Positions 55,625 to 64,000 of a stretch of 64,000 nt of DNA are shown piece after piece. The position numbers were made by a program, and so were the translations under genes. The notes beneath the pieces were generated by a model. It was given only the letters and a program-made list of their open reading frames with translations. It was not told the DNA's origin and made no database searches. Every line of letters begins with the position of its first letter. Within the stretch, counting starts at the first letter, position 1. The DNA is from Chloropicon primus. Lineage: Eukaryota; Chlorophyta; Chloropicophyceae; Chloropicales; Chloropicaceae. The stretch spans positions 496,001 to 560,000 of the forward strand of contig CP060754.1 of NCBI GenBank assembly GCA_023205875.1. Direction: 5' to 3'.

Positions 55625-58600
55625 TTACAAAGATAGCCAAGAGAGTTGGTCGGCCAGGAGCTTGAAGTCGTAGAAGCCGGCGACAGCCTTGAAGTCTGCC
55701 GTCAACATCTTGAAATGTTCTGCGGGCCTGCTCAGCACCAGGCTCCCACCGTAGCTGGAGTGGTTGCATAGGCGCCTCTCGTGGACCTGGTTCGTCCGCT
55801 TGCACTTGAGGTCCTGCATGTAATAATCCGAGAGGTGGTTCTGGAAAAACCTGATGATCTGCTCCTCTATGTGGGGCTTGTCGTGGGGATTCTCGTTCAG
55901 GTAGGTGCCCAGCGTCCAGTCGCGAAGAAGGTCCATATCCCTGGACTCGTTCCAGTGCGGCAGGACGAGGTCAGGAACGACCAAGGAGAACGTGGGAAGT
56001 TCGCTTCCTGACATGGTTCCATACTCATTGCACTGGATTGCCCTGTGAAGGTTCTTGCGAAGAATGCCTACCTCCTCCTTGATCCTTGAGTTGAGACCAA
56101 GGACGGAGGTCAACATCCTCACAAAGGACAACAAGATGTTCATCTTTCCAAACGAGGCACTCCGGGGGAGCAAATTGAGGTCATCGTTTAGGTCCTCCAC
56201 CCCCATGTCTCGAACAATGCGCAAAACTTTGTCCGAAAGCTCGTCTGTGATGTACCTCGACAGGTCAAAATCCTTTGTCTCTTCATCCTCGTCGCAGTCC
56301 ATCCACTCTGCCTGCGTAGGGACAACATGGAAGTTGTTCGATCCAGACAGCTTCAGAGTGTATTCCGCGACAATTCCTTCAAACTTTTCGTTGAGAACTT
56401 TTGGCAAGTAGTATCCCATGTCAAAAGTGATCGACGTTCCCGAGGGCTTTCCCTCAGAATCCTCCGTTCCCAGCTTGAGGCCCGAGTAATTGAACTGGTC
56501 CACGAAGGAAAAGTGTTGGAAGTAGCACTCCTCCTGCAGCTGAAGCAAGGGAAAGTTCTCATTCTTCCGGATTATGCTCTTGAGAGTCTGCACAAACATC
56601 TCTGCGGCAACCTTTTCTTGCTTTGGAAGAGACAGTATCAACATATCCTTGTTTGCGGAGATGACTTTGACGTTGTGCTTTCCCATCTCTTTCACAAGAC
56701 TCGAGACTGAGTTCTGAACCAGGACCCTCATCAGCTGATGCACACCGTGAGAGTACATGTTACTCGCGGCATCTGTGATCCACCTGTAAAAGTTAAGCAA
56801 AAGCGCATCTGCGTTAGCGGATGCACTGCCCGCAGCATCAGCATACCAACGGGAAACAAGATTCTTGAGGACCCTTGTGGTGTCCTCTCCTTTGTCACCA
56901 TCGTCAGCTACATGGATGGCATTCACAGGCAAGTGGAAGACTTTGAGCTTTGCGACAATTCCTGGATAAAAGCCAGGATTGGAAATCTGGAACTGGGGGG
57001 AGAGCTGCTCGCTCAAAGCAAGGCCCTGTGAATGGCCGCCCAACCAAGGAAGCTGCTTCGTGCTTCTCTCAAGGCTACGTGCAAAGAAAACGTCGGCGAT
57101 CTGGAGGTTGACGTCATTTGCAGATAAGTTACCCACGGGTATGTGAGAGTACTGAGAGATCAGGCCCCTCTCAGACCACCACTTGCTGAAGCCAGCGATT
57201 CTCTCCATCAAGAGCTGGGCAGCATAGGTTTGCCATTGCATGAGGGGGTACTCGGTCGTAACGTGTCCTCTCCTTATTTGCGGAAGTGCCTTCAAAACAG
57301 GGATTGTCTTCAAAAGGTCCCCAGTGGCCATCTGGCCTTCGTAGCAAGAAACCAAAGCCCCCGTACCCGAACTGTTCCTAAAGCTCACAATCTCTGCACT
57401 TGCTAATTTACCGGCTGCATCCAAGGTGCGCGCGTATTCAATTCTAAACGACATCTCTTCGCTTTGTTGCCTGCTCGTTTGAGCATATAACCTTGCAAGC
57501 ATTCCTTCAGAAAGCTCACGCGGCGATCTGTTGGGCTTCACGACGATGATCACTGTGGTATTCTCAAAGGTGAGGGCAATCAGTCCCCTGTCAGATGTGC
57601 CGCTGCTGTGAATGAACACATTCCTGAAATCTTTACCAAGTGAGAAGACATAGGGACACTGGGAAGTCATTCTCAGCTCTTCCAGCTCCACGCCGTCAGC
57701 AATCTTCCTTCCCTTGGAGAAAGCGTCTTTCTGTACAACTTCTGCCACACAACCTAGCCTCAATGTAGCCAAGTCCACCGCCGAGATACTACCAGCGTAT
57801 TTGCTTTGTATCCGCAAGGGTATGGAATACATTCCAGCTCCTTGAACGTAGACCCAAGCTTGCAGGGTTCTGGGATCTTCCGTAGCAGCCATGTGGATGA
57901 TGTGCCAAAAGCTCCCAATCGCAGCATTCTGCTGCCTCCGGAAGAATTCACCGACGTTCCTAGCTTTCTTGTTGGTAGCCAAGGTCGATCCGGCCTTTCT
58001 CTCCTCACGCCGTTTCACCAGCAGTTGCTTCCAATAGGCTTTCCTGGCTCTGAGCCAATTGGTGTACTCTTCCTTTGTCATATGCCTTGACTCGATCCCC
58101 TGGAGAACTGATACAGGGCTCTCAGTTTGACTTCCATTTTCTTTGTCTCCATCCACGTCCACCTCCATTTCATTGGCGTCACTCTTGGGTTCACTCCCAA
58201 TGAGGAAGAGAGGTTTGCGACCCACCTTTGCGACCGGGGTTGGTGCCGAGGTAAACATAGTCATAGAACACTGCTTGTACTTGTCATTTCTTCTCATAAT
58301 CGTTTTTTGCAGCCAGTCTGGGTGCTTCACTCTAGTGACTGGGTTGGAAACTTTTTGCATCGCAGCAGGTATTGTGATGATCTTCTGGATCGCCTTGCCC
58401 AACCTTTCCTTGTAATACTCCCAGTCCAACACGTCACGCACTGATATCGAGTCCTGCCCACTGAAGGAATCGCGACACCACATGGAGAGGTACTGTTTCC
58501 TCACACTAATGTCCGCCTTGAAAATCGTAGAGGGGATTGCTCTTTCGGACACTGCGACGCCTTCTGGCTTCTTCCCGATCACGTAAGTACAGCTCAACTT

Positions 58601-61600
58601 GCCATACTTCAAGACATCGCCACCAAGAAATTGGTTTAGCCTGTTCGCTGTTGTTATCGCGCAACTTCTTTTGCCTTCATACTCCTCAATGCTCTTCGAC
58701 ATTGTCGTGGAATCCATGAGAAGCTCTAGAAGCTCATCCTCAGTCAAGTCTGCACCTCTAGTATCGAGCACATCCAGCCACCGGTTTGCCACGGACGCCA
58801 CACAGGCATAACATTCCTTAAGCGTGGAGCCATCCAAAAACCTGCCAAAAATTTCCTCCTGAAAGAGTTTCACAAGCTTTAGCTCACCTCGCCTTTTCAT
58901 CTCAAATCCCTTCAGTTCGACCAACCGTCCTTTGAAATCAAAGACAGCGTATCTCTTCTTGATACTCTTCCCCTCCGCAATGGCAGCAGGGAGAATCATT
59001 GCCTTGTATGGGCCGTCAACTTCGAATTCGATGGTCATTCTGGAGCTAATATCATACTTCTTGGTCTCTGGGTCAACGAGACTTTGGTACTGGTCGTTCG
59101 TGTTGTTTTTTGCCACCATATTGTTCAGAATGGAGCACGGGTAAGAGAGGAACACTGTCTTCCCACTCGTGGTCTCGAACTTGTACTCTTCCGGGAAAGA
59201 GCAAGGCAGGCAGCACCAGATACCATCAGTATCGAGCTCCAAAGGACGCCCAATTCTTTGAATCAGGTCACAGGCATTCTGAATTATTCTTGCACCAGTC
59301 AAAGTGACCACACCAGCCATCTCCATGGAGTACCAGCGTGCTCCTTTCCTCATGACATAGCCGTAGAAGGAATTCAAAATACATTTGTGTGCAAGCTGCA
59401 ATGAGTCATACAAGACAACCATGTCTTGGGCTTCCTTCACAGACGCAACCGTACCGCTCTTTTCTGCTTCACCAAGCTTGCGGCCCCACTTTTTGTTCAG
59501 CGCTTTATACTCATATCGGCGATCTCTAAAGCTCTGCACCGTGTTCACATAGAAGTTGTTTTCGCGCATGCAAATACCCGATGTCTTTGGCTTTGACATA
59601 GGTTTGTTCAATACACGCCCGTAAACCTTTTGACAGTATTTCTTGAACCTGCTTTTGAGGACCTCTATTTTTTCCTCTGGCCTCAAGTAGATGAATGAAG
59701 TCATCTTCCCTCCCCTGGACGCTGACGGGAAAGACTCCGTCTCTGCCTGGTTTTTGATCAGCTGATACTCTGAACTTGATCCGGCGTACACCTCTCCCCT
59801 CCAGGTCCACTCCATTTCTCGGAGACATTTCTTGTCGGGAGTATTAAAGTCGCAAGCGGCACAATCTTCATCCGTCACAGTACTGCATGGCTGCAGCCTG
59901 TTGGTGAGAATAATGTTTGGGTACATGGCCGCAACATCAAGATGGTATATCAGCGGCTTTTCCGTGCACCTTGGATTATCACGCAAATAGGTCAGCTTGG
60001 CCACAATCTCGTCACGGATCTCATCATAGTTTTTGACATCCTCCATAGCGACCTCGTTTTCTACAGTGATCGTGTACTGAAGGTCCTCGTCCACTTTGTC
60101 GATCAGCTTTTGATATGCCGCACTGTTGTTGTTGAATGAGATGTCTATGTCAGCGCGGAACACACCACTCTCCAGGGCCTCAACGTGGCCTCCGATGTAC
60201 GTCTCACTCTGCAGCAGCTTCCCTCCGTGGAACTTCTCGTGCTGGCTCTTGAACTTGTTGGGCGCCAAGATGTTTGCGTCAAATGCCTGGACCATCAACA
60301 GCGACTCGCAAAGGGTGCCCGATCCTTTCCTCAAGACCTCATCAGGGGGCATCGGGATAATCGTTCCCAGTGAGAAAATGAAAGGGTGCACGTACTTGTA
60401 GTAGAGGAAGTACGTTGCGACCGCATCGGACACCGAATACGATGCCATCCTCTGAGGGTGCTCGTAAGCAAATTTGACCATGTCCTCGGGGTCAACCTCC
60501 ACCGGGTTGTACCCAAGCTTTGCCTTTGTCACAGCCTTCAAACCTTGACTTCCCTGCGGCAGATAAGAATCTCTCTTTACCCAGTAGAATGCGTCCATGT
60601 GGATCGCAAACTGCGACAGACACTCCCCAGACCTCTGGTTGGTGTAAAAGCCCAGCTCGTCGTACATGTTGATCCCGTGAATCGCTGCCCTCTTCTCTAT
60701 GAAGGGCCAATCGAAAAAATCCCCGTTGTATGTTACATAGATGTGCGGCTTCACGGCCTTCATGTGGTTGAAGAAGTACCACAAGACGGACAGCTCGTCT
60801 GGCTCATTGATGATCGCGAAAGACCCCCCAATGTCCTTTTTCGGCACGTAGTCAAAGTCCTCGATGTCAGAACTCACGACCTCCCTGTTCACAATGAGGA
60901 AGCCCTTCCCGTTGATCATGTACGAAATCATGAACACCTGGTCGTACTCTGCGTTTGGGAACCTCAGCGGAAGTTTCGTCGTCTCAATGTCAAAGGCGCA
61001 CACAGTCGGTTGGGCCCACCTGATGAGGTCCTCCCTCTTCTTCAGGGTGGATCCCTTGTTGGCCACCGTGGTGACGTCGTACCACAGGCCGCACCGCGTG
61101 CCCGTGTCTATCGCAAAGCGCTCGTGGTACGGAACATCGTACTCCCTGATGCTCTCGATATCATTCAACACGTCCGAGGCGCTGCTCCCCGGCTGAGCTC
61201 CGTCGACGGAGGACGCAGCGCCGGGCATGCTGTCCCTCGTGGCATAGGGCCTGACGTAGTTCCTGACCTCCATCAGGTCCTGAACGTTGTAGCACGACAC
61301 CTTGAGGACATGCCGCACCTTTCCGCTCAGGTGATTCTTGAGGTCCAAGTCCTGCTTCCCTATCACCTCGATGCTCTCAATCTGGTCGCGGAACTGCCTC
61401 TGGAGCGCGTTCGATATTCCCGGCAAGTTCTTCGCGTTCTGGGCGTACAGGTAAAAGTACGGGCTGAAGAACACATGGGCCTTGAAGTTCGAGCTGTCCT
61501 CGGCTATGAAGTAGCACTTGACCGCGCTGTAAACCTTGTTGTTTCTGCTCACGGAGGTGCTGGAGAAGTTGACGAGCCACCCCACCCTGCCCTCCTCCCC

Positions 61601-61753
61601 CGCCCACTCGTACCCGTACCCGCTCTCCAGCAGCTCCAGCTTCTCGTTCCTCTCCTCCCTCGACGCCTTGATCCGGGCCGCCTTCTCCTCCGGGCTGTCC
61701 CCGCCATACTTCCCCGAACCCGTGTGAAGCTGCCTGCTATCCCCCTTCCTCAT
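55625..61753 (-). CDS. POLE: DNA polymerase epsilon catalytic subunit
   Basis: Leading-strand replicative polymerase. The 2042-residue intronless protein is a full-length B-family polymerase with its inactive second polymerase half. The exonuclease motif CAFDIETTKLP is at about residue 255; polymerase motif A DVAAMYPNI is at about 606, motif C LDTDGIWC at about 842. The catalytic-domain iron-sulfur site is kept, with CAACDFNTPDKKC and the later CQKVYG cysteine. The C-terminus is unusual: the normal CysA module is absent and CysB retains only part of its ligands (CKRT, LCNH). The start ATG is 61751-61753. It is about 180 residues shorter than human POLE. Confidence 0.95.
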   Translation of the reverse strand: MRKGDSRQLHTGSGKYGGDSPEEKAARIKASREERNEKLELLESGYGYEWAGEEGRVGWLVNFSSTSVSRNNKVYSAVKCYFIAEDSSNFKAHVFFSPYFYLYAQNAKNLPGISNALQRQFRDQIESIEVIGKQDLDLKNHLSGKVRHVLKVSCYNVQDLMEVRNYVRPYATRDSMPGAASSVDGAQPGSSASDVLNDIESIREYDVPYHERFAIDTGTRCGLWYDVTTVANKGSTLKKREDLIRWAQPTVCAFDIETTKLPLRFPNAEYDQVFMISYMINGKGFLIVNREVVSSDIEDFDYVPKKDIGGSFAIINEPDELSVLWYFFNHMKAVKPHIYVTYNGDFFDWPFIEKRAAIHGINMYDELGFYTNQRSGECLSQFAIHMDAFYWVKRDSYLPQGSQGLKAVTKAKLGYNPVEVDPEDMVKFAYEHPQRMASYSVSDAVATYFLYYKYVHPFIFSLGTIIPMPPDEVLRKGSGTLCESLLMVQAFDANILAPNKFKSQHEKFHGGKLLQSETYIGGHVEALESGVFRADIDISFNNNSAAYQKLIDKVDEDLQYTITVENEVAMEDVKNYDEIRDEIVAKLTYLRDNPRCTEKPLIYHLDVAAMYPNIILTNRLQPCSTVTDEDCAACDFNTPDKKCLREMEWTWRGEVYAGSSSEYQLIKNQAETESFPSASRGGKMTSFIYLRPEEKIEVLKSRFKKYCQKVYGRVLNKPMSKPKTSGICMRENNFYVNTVQSFRDRRYEYKALNKKWGRKLGEAEKSGTVASVKEAQDMVVLYDSLQLAHKCILNSFYGYVMRKGARWYSMEMAGVVTLTGARIIQNACDLIQRIGRPLELDTDGIWCCLPCSFPEEYKFETTSGKTVFLSYPCSILNNMVAKNNTNDQYQSLVDPETKKYDISSRMTIEFEVDGPYKAMILPAAIAEGKSIKKRYAVFDFKGRLVELKGFEMKRRGELKLVKLFQEEIFGRFLDGSTLKECYACVASVANRWLDVLDTRGADLTEDELLELLMDSTTMSKSIEEYEGKRSCAITTANRLNQFLGGDVLKYGKLSCTYVIGKKPEGVAVSERAIPSTIFKADISVRKQYLSMWCRDSFSGQDSISVRDVLDWEYYKERLGKAIQKIITIPAAMQKVSNPVTRVKHPDWLQKTIMRRNDKYKQCSMTMFTSAPTPVAKVGRKPLFLIGSEPKSDANEMEVDVDGDKENGSQTESPVSVLQGIESRHMTKEEYTNWLRARKAYWKQLLVKRREERKAGSTLATNKKARNVGEFFRRQQNAAIGSFWHIIHMAATEDPRTLQAWVYVQGAGMYSIPLRIQSKYAGSISAVDLATLRLGCVAEVVQKDAFSKGRKIADGVELEELRMTSQCPYVFSLGKDFRNVFIHSSGTSDRGLIALTFENTTVIIVVKPNRSPRELSEGMLARLYAQTSRQQSEEMSFRIEYARTLDAAGKLASAEIVSFRNSSGTGALVSCYEGQMATGDLLKTIPVLKALPQIRRGHVTTEYPLMQWQTYAAQLLMERIAGFSKWWSERGLISQYSHIPVGNLSANDVNLQIADVFFARSLERSTKQLPWLGGHSQGLALSEQLSPQFQISNPGFYPGIVAKLKVFHLPVNAIHVADDGDKGEDTTRVLKNLVSRWYADAAGSASANADALLLNFYRWITDAASNMYSHGVHQLMRVLVQNSVSSLVKEMGKHNVKVISANKDMLILSLPKQEKVAAEMFVQTLKSIIRKNENFPLLQLQEECYFQHFSFVDQFNYSGLKLGTEDSEGKPSGTSITFDMGYYLPKVLNEKFEGIVAEYTLKLSGSNNFHVVPTQAEWMDCDEDEETKDFDLSRYITDELSDKVLRIVRDMGVEDLNDDLNLLPRSASFGKMNILLSFVRMLTSVLGLNSRIKEEVGILRKNLHRAIQCNEYGTMSGSELPTFSLVVPDLVLPHWNESRDMDLLRDWTLGTYLNENPHDKPHIEEQIIRFFQNHLSDYYMQDLKCKRTNQVHERRLCNHSSYGGSLVLSRPAEHFKMLTADFKAVAGFYDFKLLADQLSWLSL

Positions 61754-62058
61754 CCTGCCCCCACCGCCTCTCCCGTCGCCGCCCTTCCCCCTCCCCCTTC
61801 AAACCAGTTCACCCCGCGCAACACCGCAGCGCGACACCGCAGCGCCTCCTCGATCACCTGACCACTCGGTCCCCTCGCCTGCACCGCGACACCGCACCAC
61901 ACCCGGCGGCCTCCTCTCCTCTCTCTTCGGCTCTCGCTTTCGCGCCCTTTTTTTCCCCTCTCTTTTGTGCGGGTGCGGGTGCAAATGCAAAAAAAGGGTC
62001 ACGGAAAGGTGTACGAGATCTCGATCGATCTGCTTCGGCGTGGGTTGGAGGAGAGACG
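61754..62058. other. Divergent promoter region, POLE and plastid membrane protein
   Basis: A 305-base head-to-head spacer, pyrimidine-rich on the POLE side. A GATC-GATC stretch (GAGATCTCGATCGATC, 62017-62032) lies just before the plastid gene. No other gene seen. Confidence 0.5.
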
Positions 62059-62655
62059 ATGGCGATGATGGCGACGACGAGCATGATGATGACGATGGCG
62101 ACGACGAGCGCGAGCGGGGGGAAGGTCGGAGCGGGGCTGCCTTGCAGGGGTCTGGTGTCTACGCGGGCGAGGAGAACGCGCGGGGGCGGAAGGGTCGGAG
62201 AGGCCAAGGCTTCGGTCGGGGGAAGGGGGGTCGAGAGGGCGCTGAGGCTCTCCGGGAGGCAGAACGAGGGCTCCTTGTTGGTGTGCCGCGCCACCACGGA
62301 CGAGCCCGAAACTGAGCCCGAACAGGCGGAGTCCGGGGGCGAGAAAAGGAAGGTTCTGAAGAACGTGTTCTACGTCGCGGCCGCGATAGCTTTGCCCATC
62401 GTTGGCTGGTCGGAGGTGGTGACCGCGACGACGGGGGAGGGCTTGCAAGGAGCCTTTCTCGGGGCCCTCGAGGGCGTGTCCTACCTGGTTCTGCTCGGCG
62501 TGATCGGAAAGTCGATTGCGCTCAAGGTCAGGACGGGGACCGGGTTCCCCCCTGGGCCCTACGGCCTCCTGGGCGCGCTGGAGGGCCTCGCTTACCTGGA
62601 GCTGGTGGGCCTGATCGTCTCACAGATCCTCAAAGCCAAGGCTGGAGGTGTCTGA
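62059..62655 (+). CDS. Plastid-targeted small membrane protein, unrecognised
   Basis: A 198-residue protein. The first 75 residues are a typical plastid transit peptide: Ser/Thr/Arg-rich, almost no acids, and starting directly with hydrophilic residues rather than a signal peptide, which points to a primary plastid. A short acidic linker is followed by two hydrophobic stretches (FYVAAAIALPIVGW and GVSYLVLLGVIGKSIAL) and by GPYGLLGALEGLAYLELVGLIV. The internal pair AFLGALEGVSYL and GLLGALEGLAYL shows a repeat within the domain. It resembles conserved chloroplast membrane proteins of plants of unknown role (DUF7887-like, from memory, unsure). The ATG at 62059 starts the transit peptide. Confidence 0.7.
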   Translation: MAMMATTSMMMTMATTSASGGKVGAGLPCRGLVSTRARRTRGGGRVGEAKASVGGRGVERALRLSGRQNEGSLLVCRATTDEPETEPEQAESGGEKRKVLKNVFYVAAAIALPIVGWSEVVTATTGEGLQGAFLGALEGVSYLVLLGVIGKSIALKVRTGTGFPPGPYGLLGALEGLAYLELVGLIVSQILKAKAGGV

Positions 62656-62798
62656 GGAGTCGGGTTGCCTCGTTTTTCTTGACGTTGGCTTATTTTTCTC
62701 TCGAGAGACCGATCGTGTGTAATGCAGAATTGAATACTTGGTTTTGCCACGAAAGAAATGGTGGACTACATTACAGTCTTTGGCACGGGCGTCCTCGT

Positions 62799-63999
62799 TC
62801 AGGCTGCAGGCTGGGAGGCGAACCGCACGGTGGGCCTCGCGTTCATGAGAGGCTTCTCCACGAGCAAATCTGTCTCGGGCAAAGAGGGAGGGCGTCAAAG
62901 TCAGAGTCGCGCCAGCGCGTCCAAGAGCGAGAAGGGACTTACATGTGATGAGCGCCGAGAGAAAAGAGAAGAGAACGCAGACGGTGAAATCCCAGTTGAA
63001 GACGCTCCAACTGACCCAGATGCTCTTCAGGGGGCTGATCGCCCGGAAATCGTCCACTCCTTTGACAAAGGTAGTCCAGATCAGGTGGAGCAAGTAGGCG
63101 CCGTACGAGAGCACCGCGATTGGGTACCAGAAGCTCACCGACAGGATGGCGTTGAACGCACGGAGCCTTCCGCGGTTGCACATGAATATGAAATAGGCGA
63201 TGCCCCAGCCAAAGATCCACCTCCCGCCGAGGGCGAGGACTTGGGCCAGGGCCGGCGAGGTCTGGTACGTCAAGTAGTTCGTGCCCGCGCCCAAGAAGAG
63301 GAGGGACCCGAGCACAAGCAGGGTGAGGACGTCCAGGGTGCACAAGGCTGCCCTCGGGAGCCTGATCTCCACCTCCTCCCACTGCATGAGACTCACGGTC
63401 ACCCCGGAGACGTAGGGGCTGTACCTCGTCCACGTGGCCACGTAAGAAAGGGGAAGAATCCCGTTTCCGTCCACCTTCGTTTGGGGGATGAAGTGAAAGA
63501 GCTCCCCCTTCTGCGTGACGTAAAGCATGTAGGCGTTCGTCGCGATGTTGATGCCGGACAGGAAGAAGAGCGCGGCGTAGCAGAACCTTCTTGGCCTCCT
63601 GGCTTTGAAGGAGAACACGAGCCAGATGATCAGCGGCGAGACCAAGTACATTTGAACCTCCACCGCTACGCTCCAAGTCTGCACCAGGCACTGGAAGTCC
63701 CCCACGTAGTTGTTCACGAACAGGAGCATGGGCCAGACTTCGCCAAAGTCCGTGCATTTGTTCCCCGAGACAAAGTCGAACTGAGAAAAGTTTTTGCCCC
63801 CGTTGACCGCCAGGGAGATCTCGTTCGCCGCGATCGTGAGGACGATGGCCGTGACGAGCATCGGGAAGATCCTGAGCCACCTGCGGACGTAGAACGTGCA
63901 GAGCGAGGCGAGGGTCCCCCTGACGCCGCGCTGGAACCCCGCGACCATCTCCTTCAGCAGGATTCGCCCGATCAAGTACCCGGACAGGGTAAAGAACAC
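62799..63999 (-). CDS. Acyltransferase 3 family membrane protein, partial, two exons
   Basis: Partial at the 5' end; the gene continues beyond the window. Exons here are 62943-63999 and 62799-62869, joined across a 73-base intron (GTAAGT to ACAG), giving about 375 residues. The start of the segment, FFTLSGYLIGRIL, is the family's catalytic-loop region; the protein is polytopic with QTWSVAVEVQMYLVSPLII and SYGAYLLHLIWTTFV typical of acyltransferase 3 (OatA/NRF-6). The second exon restores the C-terminal VEKPLMNARPTV, a family ending; reading through the intron would give an unrelated arginine-rich tail. It probably transfers acyl groups to a carbohydrate or lipid. TTACA at 62771-62775 lies past the stop. 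Confidence 0.82.
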
Positions 64000-64000
64000 G

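Noticed and set aside
60386-61861. Long + strand frame opposite POLE
   Set aside because: Antisense shadow of the polymerase gene.

Overview
The window is nuclear DNA from a unicellular eukaryote with a compact, GC-rich genome, most likely a green alga of prasinophyte type. The evidence for the green lineage is seen directly: a YbeY-HAD fusion of plant type (9742-11424), a CPSF30-YTH fusion as in plants (28403-29728), a Fra a 1-associated-type protein (38219-38924), a TRAPPC4 without the animal PDZ insert (50486-51103), a SHI-type zinc finger (16048-17199), a plastid-type transit peptide with no preceding signal peptide (62059-62655), and TGTAA elements just past many stop codons, the poly(A) signal known from chlorophytes. 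A chloropicophyte such as Chloropicon is a guess only. IFT88, a CEP164-like protein and CCDC113 show that the lineage keeps cilium genes.

Layout. 1-9.3 kb: mL41, archease, gluconokinase, ribosomal protein eL6, MCM8, ALG8 and a P450. 9.4-20 kb: a PIGBOS-like small protein, YbeY-HAD, an EFR3-like protein, SEC13, CCDC113, a SHI-type zinc-finger protein, a Polycomb-type RING-RAWUL protein and proteasome alpha-4. 20-30 kb: two unrecognised genes (one a type I membrane protein), a rhomboid protease, another unrecognised gene, SMU1, CPSF30-YTH and a 97-residue protein. 30-41 kb: IFT88, HMG-CoA lyase, SDHAF1, MAD2, ICMT, a secreted cupredoxin-DUF305 fusion, a Fra a 1-associated-type protein and proteasome ATPase RPT4. 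41-51 kb: a TH1-domain AGC kinase, kinesin-13, a CEP164-like protein, complex I subunit NDUFV2 and TRAPPC4. 51-64 kb: a flavin monooxygenase, HBS1, DNA polymerase epsilon, a plastid membrane protein and an acyltransferase 3 cut by the window end.

The genes are tightly packed on both strands with many head-to-head pairs; MCM8 and ALG8 start codons are only 56 bases apart. Most genes have one exon. Introns are GT-AG, about 75-275 bases, and mostly near the 5' end. Ten multi-exon genes (mL41, eL6, PSMA7, the 20445 and 22322 genes, SDHAF1, the Fra a 1-associated type, RPT4, NDUFV2, TRAPPC4), plus the AGC kinase and the acyltransferase, were assembled by eye from splice sites and family similarity.

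There is no operon logic; the genes are mainly conserved housekeeping genes. The most unusual items are the degraded C-terminal zinc modules of DNA polymerase epsilon, the cupredoxin-DUF305 fusion, the SHI-type zinc finger in a new architecture, the TH1-AGC kinase, and palindromic TGTAA elements that could serve as shared poly(A) signals for convergent genes. I saw no mobile element, virus-like element, CRISPR array, rRNA or convincing tRNA.
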